Source: Rickettsiella sp. | GTDB lineage: Bacteria; Pseudomonadota; Gammaproteobacteria; Diplorickettsiales; Diplorickettsiaceae | Direction of reading: 5' to 3' | DNA: 11,255 nt | Assembly: GCA_031119195.1 (NCBI GenBank) | Contig: JAVHYG010000050.1 | Span: 1-11,255, forward strand | Part shown: piece after piece, positions 7,732 through 11,255 of the stretch | How the letters are laid out: each line of letters opens with the position of its first letter | Position numbering within the stretch: position 1 is the stretch's first letter | Notes under the pieces: model-generated | Told to the model about the DNA's origin: nothing | Database searches by the model: none | Seen by the model: only the letters and a program-made list of their open reading frames with translations | Translations under genes and position numbers: made by a program

Positions 7732-8490
7732 ATGAATAAGCTTTTATGGAAAAAACCGCCTTCGAAATTATGCATTTCTCGTTCAGAAATACATGTTTGG
7801 AAGGAGTGTTTAAGCACTGGCTTCAAAAAAAATAAAGGCCGATTAACTATTCTTTCGGAAGAAGAGAACAAACGCTTAAGGTTATTTAAATTTGAAAAAG
7901 ACTGTTTTCGTTACACCATGACTCATGGTATGAAACGATTGGTACTTGCAAGGTATTTAAATGAGTTACCAGAGAAATTAAGCTTTACCCTGAGCGAACA
8001 AGGGAAGCCAGCTATTTCTGAACAACAGAACAGGCTTAACATACAATTTAATATTTCGCATTCACACCAACTCATTTTAATGGCATTAACATTAGAAGAC
8101 CCTATTGGTATTGATTTGGAGTACCATGCTGACAGTATCGATGTAGAAAATTTAAGTGAAATTATTTTTTCACCTTCAGAGAAATGTTTTTTCTCCAGGT
8201 TAGCAACCCAGCAAGAGAGAAAGAAGGCTTTTTTCCGTTGTTGGACTAGAAAAGAAGCCTACTTAAAAGCAGAGGGAATAGGTCTAATGAATTTTTCTAG
8301 CAATATATCAGTTGATATGAATGAGAAACCCGCTGATGATTGGTTAGAAACTTTGACAATGAATAAGAAAAAGAGTTTACCCTGGCGACTATTTCCTTTA
8401 AATGTTAATAAACTTTATACCGCTTCTATTGTTAGTTCCACTTATCAGAAACATTTGATAGGCTATATTGACCCTTATGGAAGGTGGTAA
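7732..8490 (+). CDS. Sfp-type 4'-phosphopantetheinyl transferase
   Basis: This enzyme transfers the phosphopantetheine arm of coenzyme A to a Ser of a carrier domain, here most likely S522 of the A-T-R protein. The 252-residue length fits the Sfp/EntD group. Motifs seen are GKPAI, FNISHSH, the Mg-binding GIDLE (D128, E130) and the signature WTRKEAYLKAEGIGL (W171, E175, K179). All expected active-site residues are present. It is separated from the reductase gene by 67 bases, and the ATG at 7732 has no good Shine-Dalgarno site. A TTGATA/GTTAAT pair at 7671-7700 (18-base spacing) might be a weak promoter, so it may be transcribed both from the operon and alone. A dedicated PPTase makes the cluster independent of host carrier-protein activation. 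No clear rho-independent terminator follows. Confidence 0.92.
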   Translation: MNKLLWKKPPSKLCISRSEIHVWKECLSTGFKKNKGRLTILSEEENKRLRLFKFEKDCFRYTMTHGMKRLVLARYLNELPEKLSFTLSEQGKPAISEQQNRLNIQFNISHSHQLILMALTLEDPIGIDLEYHADSIDVENLSEIIFSPSEKCFFSRLATQQERKKAFFRCWTRKEAYLKAEGIGLMNFSSNISVDMNEKPADDWLETLTMNKKKSLPWRLFPLNVNKLYTASIVSSTYQKHLIGYIDPYGRW

Positions 8491-8512
8491 TTCACTGTTG
8501 AGGTCAAGGAAG

Positions 8513-8533
8513 TGGGGGTATTTTTGGGGGTAT
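8513..8533 (+). repeat. Direct repeat TGGGGGTAT x2, 12-base period
   Basis: TGGGGGTAT occurs at 8513-8521 and again at 8525-8533. G-rich repeats of this kind are often found just upstream of P4-type tyrosine integrase genes at island ends, where they may serve as arm-type binding sites. Here they lie 36 bases before a degraded integrase-like start, which fits that reading. The att-site role is inference. Confidence 0.5.
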
Positions 8534-8568
8534 GCTCAAATTATAGTTTTTCCAATAAATTTTAAAAA

Positions 8569-8602
8569 ATGCCCCTAGCATCTAATTAGATCTGCAAGAA
8601 AA
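8569..8602 (+). pseudogene. Possible remnant of a tyrosine integrase start (DUF4102 type)
   Basis: ATG CCC CTA (Met-Pro-Leu) at 8569-8577 is followed after 7 bases by a frame reading Ile-Arg-Ser-Ala-Arg-Lys (8585-8602). Tyrosine integrases with an N-terminal DUF4102 arm-binding domain commonly begin MPLTDxxI(R/K)xAK. The match would need about 5 bases deleted between the two parts, which shifts the frame. Everything further downstream is lost. Only about 34 bases support this, so the match could be chance, but the G-rich repeats directly upstream strengthen it. Confidence 0.35.
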
Positions 8603-8738
8603 ATAAAATATATATAATACATCCGCGAGCTATGATGTAGCGATTGTAATAAATTTTATAGAAATTCATAAGGTTAGATCGGTTTACATTGGCATGTACT
8701 AAAATTGCCAGTTAGTTAACTAGTTTCAAATTACACCG

Positions 8739-8756
8739 TTATAAACGCGAATCTTA
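8739..8756 (+). repeat. Left terminal inverted repeat of the IS982 element
   Basis: TTATAAACGCGAATCTTA matches the inverse of 9722-9739 at 16 of 18 positions. Confidence 0.8.
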
Positions 8757-8769
8757 TCTAAGGAGTAAA

Positions 8770-9629
8770 TCAAGAGGCAGAAATAGCAGAAATAGAAGGC
8801 TTATTGGTATAATGTATATAAGCCGCGATAGAGGAAAGGATATTGACGAGTCCATTAATAGGATGACGGTGTCAGGAATGCTCCATCTGGAAGCTATTTT
8901 TTAATTGATTAAAAACACTTTCGATGAGGACACGTTTTTTAAGCAAAACTTTATCGATAAGAGAAATAAGCTTATTTTTCATGGTATTTTTAATACCTGT
9001 CATAAGCTGTATACCTTGATTTAAAAGTTATTCAGTTGATTTTTTGAAATATAGCCTTTATCTCCTACTAATTTTCCTTTAAAAAATTGAAGCATTTTTA
9101 ATAAGGGTTTTCTGTCATCAACGTTTCCAGGGGTAATGTGGCAAGAAAGAAACTGTCCTTGTGTATCGCAGATCAGATGGAGTTTAAAGCCTAAAAACCA
9201 GCCTTTGGTGCTTTTTCCTAAGCCCGCCAATCCCAAAAATACTTTATGCGATGAAATCCGTTTTCGGTAGCAGACGGCGATAGAGGTTGAATCGACAAAC
9301 CCTATCTCTTCAAACTGTTTTTTAAAGTGATTAATATAGGCTGTTAATGGCATTAGCACAGACTTTATCAGTGCAACAAACTGTTTATAGCTGACCAAGT
9401 TAGGAAATTCTGCCCGTAGTTGCTTAACCACATACTGAGTATAATAAGCCTTAAAATTTCGATAATGCGAGTAATGAAAATAAATCAATAAGCTAATTAT
9501 TTCGCTAGTTGTTAAGTGGGATTGTCTATCGCGTTGCTTATCTCCTATCGCAAGGAGATTTTTTTTATAGATCGGTATAAATTCTTTCATAAAATAATCG
9601 ACAGCGCAGTAAAGCTCAAGTAAATTTAC
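8770..9629 (-). pseudogene. IS982-family transposase, frameshifted and interrupted
   Basis: This DDE transposase would move the surrounding element. The longest open stretch (9590-9021, 189 residues from the ATG at 9590) contains two catalytic Asp residues, D100 in GFVDSTS and D177 in GDKGYIS, plus TPGNVDDRKP, typical of IS982. It stops at a TAA (9023-9021) right after QLNNF. The protein clearly continues in the -1 frame as LLNQGIQLMTGIKNTMKNKL, then LIESVFNQLK, which holds the catalytic Glu (codon 8922-8920). That frame has an in-frame TGA (8874-8872) in the spot where the family has EHSRHR, an Arg-to-stop change, and ends at 8770. At the 5' side the frame extends upstream as NLLELYCAVDYF, where the family start is expected, but the codon there is GTA (9629-9627), not ATG. 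With three lesions it is very likely dead. Confidence 0.85.
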
Positions 9630-9634
9630 CGTCC

Positions 9635-9693
9635 AAGGCCACCTTGTTTTGTTATCTTTTTTGAAAATCCAATTTCATCACAAGGGCGGCCTT
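9635..9693. repeat. Long inverted repeat ahead of the transposase start
   Basis: AAGGCCACCTTGT (9635-9647) can pair with ACAAGGGCGGCCTT (9680-9693). Including flanking bases (9631-9647 with 9680-9697) the arms form about an 18-base stem with two mismatches and one bulge around a 32-base loop. In the transposase transcript the hairpin would end immediately before the expected start codon. It could restrain translation, especially on transcripts reading in from outside. Confidence 0.6.
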
Positions 9694-9721
9694 CGACTAT
9701 CTATAGATTTTAACTCTTAAA

Positions 9722-9739
9722 CAAGACTCGCGTTTATAA
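9722..9739 (-). repeat. Right terminal inverted repeat of the IS982 element
   Basis: Read on the minus strand it is TTATAAACGCGAGTCTTG, the partner of 8739-8756. Its TTATAA supplies the final Leu codon and the TAA stop of hsdR. Confidence 0.8.
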
Positions 9740-11255
9740 GTGTCCGTTGTGTTCATTCCGATAATAGCTATAAATATGTTGATAAACATCTTCCGAATAT
9801 TTTTTAACTTCATCGTTAGAAAAAGCAGCTTTTGGTAGCCATTGTAAACGATCTAAGATCAATGTTTTAATTTGTGATTTTACTTGAATTTTTTCACGCC
9901 AGCGTTCGACTTTGAGTTTTTCTTGCTTAAGGGTAGAAAGTATATTTATAGCTATTTTTTTTACTTCTGCTTCTTCTGTTTTGGTTAGTTTAGGTTTTTT
10001 CAATAGATCGAATATGACAAGCGTTTCTTCGTCTAATCCTTCTGCAATGACCTTTGCTTCGACTTTTGATAAATTCTGCATAAGTGCTTGTAGAGCATCA
10101 AATGCTTTTTGCACAGATAATAGCTCCTTTCCTTGATTATATTCATCAATAATTTTTTTGTAATTATCATAAAATTTCAAACGTAGAGGATTTTTTTGTA
10201 CCATTTTTTCTATATTCTTTCCCATGACAGTTTTTAAGTCAAATACGAAGGTGTTTTTTTTAGTTGTTTTCTTAAAGGCTTGTTTTAATTTTTTAAAATC
10301 AAGCTTACTCAAATCAACATAAGCATTATCATTAGCTAAGCTTGGTTTTAGCGTAATGCTCATATCAACTTCTTTTTGCAGGCGTTGAATTACTTCGTTA
10401 ATATCCGCTGGTTGTTTTCTCTGCTTTAAGCTATCGTAAATCTTTTGAATAGCCGTGTAGCGATCCATAAACAATGTTATTATTTTTTCCGGGTAAAGCG
10501 CTTTGTATTTTCTAATCATTTCGCGTGCGCTACAATCAAATGTGTCACGTGTTTTTTGATTTAAACAAATGCAATTGATAGCATTGTCTATTAATGATAA
10601 TCGCTGTATTCCGTGTGAGCGAATGAGTAGATCAATATCAAATGCTAGATCCTGTAGAAATAGGCAAATAGTATTAATGATGTGTTTAAGTTCTTCTACG
10701 AGATCTTGTGGATTTTTAATGGGTAATCTTAATACATCAATCGATTCTTCAGCTATTTTGAATTGTTTAGTCGGGTCAGCTTCACCATAAACTGCATAAG
10801 CCTCTTCTAGTTTTTTATAGACATTGCCGTAATCGACAATCAAGCCATTTTCTTTTTCAGCATCATAAACTCGATTAGCGCGTGCAATCGTTTGCATTAA
10901 TGTATGGCCCTTCAATGGTTTATCAAGATAAACTGTCGATACACAAGGTACATCGAAACCAGTAATCCACATTGCACACACGATGGCTAATCTAAATGGG
11001 TGATTTGGGTCTTTAAATTCTTTTTCTAGGTTCCTGTCAACCATTTTATTACGGTGTTTCTCAATATCTAGACTCAATTTTTTAAATTTTTTAATTTCGT
11101 TTTGTTCAGGGCTGACGACAACACAGACTTCTGTTTCTTGCACACGTTTTAAATGTCGTTGAAGTTCTAATTCTTCTTGTTGATCGGTAACCGCTTGGAT
11201 TCGCTGTTTAAGTTCTGCTATATATTCAGGCCAATACTGCATAATGAGATTATAC
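9734..11255 (-). CDS. hsdR: Type I restriction enzyme R subunit, C-terminal half (start outside window)
   Basis: HsdR is the ATP-dependent translocase and nuclease subunit of a type I restriction-modification complex. The frame is open to the window edge, so the Met at 11242 is probably internal; whole HsdR proteins are about 1000 residues. The visible part (502 residues from that Met) begins in the second RecA-like helicase domain. VVVSPEQNEIKKF (41-53) is followed by motif V, AIVCAMWITGFDVP (86-99), and motif VI, HTLMQTIARANRV (113-125; Q117, R121, R124). After that comes the long helical C-terminal region that binds the methylase core, ending in EDVYQHIYSYY. The nuclease domain and Walker motifs would lie upstream, outside the window. 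The last codon (Leu) and the stop lie within the IS terminal repeat, so the natural C-terminus has been slightly altered, but little if anything important seems lost. Whether hsdM and hsdS are nearby cannot be seen. Confidence 0.92.
   Translation of the reverse strand, partial: YNLIMQYWPEYIAELKQRIQAVTDQQEELELQRHLKRVQETEVCVVVSPEQNEIKKFKKLSLDIEKHRNKMVDRNLEKEFKDPNHPFRLAIVCAMWITGFDVPCVSTVYLDKPLKGHTLMQTIARANRVYDAEKENGLIVDYGNVYKKLEEAYAVYGEADPTKQFKIAEESIDVLRLPIKNPQDLVEELKHIINTICLFLQDLAFDIDLLIRSHGIQRLSLIDNAINCICLNQKTRDTFDCSAREMIRKYKALYPEKIITLFMDRYTAIQKIYDSLKQRKQPADINEVIQRLQKEVDMSITLKPSLANDNAYVDLSKLDFKKLKQAFKKTTKKNTFVFDLKTVMGKNIEKMVQKNPLRLKFYDNYKKIIDEYNQGKELLSVQKAFDALQALMQNLSKVEAKVIAEGLDEETLVIFDLLKKPKLTKTEEAEVKKIAINILSTLKQEKLKVERWREKIQVKSQIKTLILDRLQWLPKAAFSNDEVKKYSEDVYQHIYSYYRNEHNGHL

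Larger units (their letters stand above)
8491..8738. other. Intergenic stretch without intact gene
   Basis: No open frame of gene-like quality is seen on either strand. The stretch holds two direct repeats (8513-8533), a decayed integrase-like start (8569-8602), a TATAAT sequence at 8613-8618 without a matching -35, and a 10-base palindrome TAGTTAACTA at 8713-8722. It ends at the left terminal repeat of the IS element. Confidence 0.6.
8739..9739 (-). mobile_element. IS982-family insertion sequence, complete ends, inactivated
   Basis: The element is about 1.0 kb, the usual IS982 size, with one minus-strand transposase frame (8770-9629) enclosed by terminal inverted repeats. The left end reads TTATAAACGCGAATCTTA (8739-8756) and the right end, read on the minus strand, TTATAAACGCGAGTCTTG (9739-9722). 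Sixteen of 18 bases match, and partial identity runs on inward for some 8-10 bases. I see no convincing target-site duplication: the flanks (left ...TTACACCG, right GTGTCCGTT...) do not repeat. The exact outer boundary could therefore be a few bases further out. The right end carries the last codon and stop of the neighbouring hsdR gene. Confidence 0.82.

Noticed and set aside
8526..8575. Possible terminator hairpin GGGGTAT/ATGCCCC after the PPTase gene
   Set aside because: The stem is only 7 pairs, including a G-T pair, with a 35-base loop and no T-run after it; the same bases are better explained as repeat and integrase remnants.
8613..8618. TATAAT as a -10 promoter box
   Set aside because: No acceptable -35 element lies 16-19 bases upstream, and no gene follows on the plus strand.
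8680..8725. Short palindromes (TGGCA...TGCCA and TAGTTAACTA)
   Set aside because: They are short and expected by chance in AT-rich intergenic DNA, with no associated promoter or gene to give them a role.
9912..10136. Plus-strand open frames inside hsdR (also 10569-10790)
   Set aside because: Both are opposite well-supported HsdR coding sequence, and their Ser/Cys-rich translations look like antisense shadows.

Overview
The window is AT-rich and reads like part of the accessory genome of a gammaproteobacterium. The gene sequences and the IS982-type element would suit Legionellales (for example Rickettsiella or Legionella relatives). That assignment is only an impression, because no rRNA or housekeeping marker is present.

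Positions 1-8490 form a tightly packed, co-directional (+ strand) biosynthetic gene cluster for a small modified amino acid or dipeptide. In order it encodes: (i) the C-terminal part of a metallo-beta-lactamase-fold oxygenase resembling CmlA, the di-iron beta-hydroxylase of chloramphenicol biosynthesis; (ii) a TauD/TfdA-type Fe(II)/2-oxoglutarate dioxygenase; (iii) an ATP-grasp carboxylate-amine ligase; (iv) a single-module NRPS-like protein with adenylation, carrier and thioester reductase domains (A-T-R) and no condensation domain; (v) a class I SAM-dependent transferase with an unrecognised N-terminal half; (vi) an aldo-keto reductase; (vii) an Sfp-type phosphopantetheinyl transferase. Gaps between the first six genes are 40 bases or less, or the genes overlap, so they are probably one transcript. 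The last gene follows 67 bases later.

Proposed logic (inference): the A domain loads an amino acid, probably aromatic, onto the carrier arm installed by the local PPTase. The CmlA-like enzyme beta-hydroxylates it while it is tethered. The R domain releases it as an aldehyde or alcohol, which the aldo-keto reductase may reduce further. The ATP-grasp enzyme joins an amino acid to it, and the dioxygenase and SAM enzyme add further groups. The pairing of a CmlA-like oxygenase with an A-T-R protein parallels CmlA/CmlP of chloramphenicol biosynthesis, but the other partners differ and the product is unknown to me.

Positions 8491-8738 hold no intact gene. They contain two direct repeats of a TGGGGGTAT motif and what looks like the decayed first codons of a tyrosine integrase gene. 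Positions 8739-9739 are a complete but inactivated IS982-family element, with matching terminal inverted repeats, a frameshift and an internal stop in the transposase, and a long inverted repeat ahead of the transposase start.

From 9734 to the right edge, on the minus strand, lies the C-terminal half of a type I restriction enzyme R subunit (HsdR). Its stop codon lies inside the IS terminal repeat. The cluster is therefore bounded on its right by integrase debris, an IS element and a restriction locus, which suggests a mobile or island setting.
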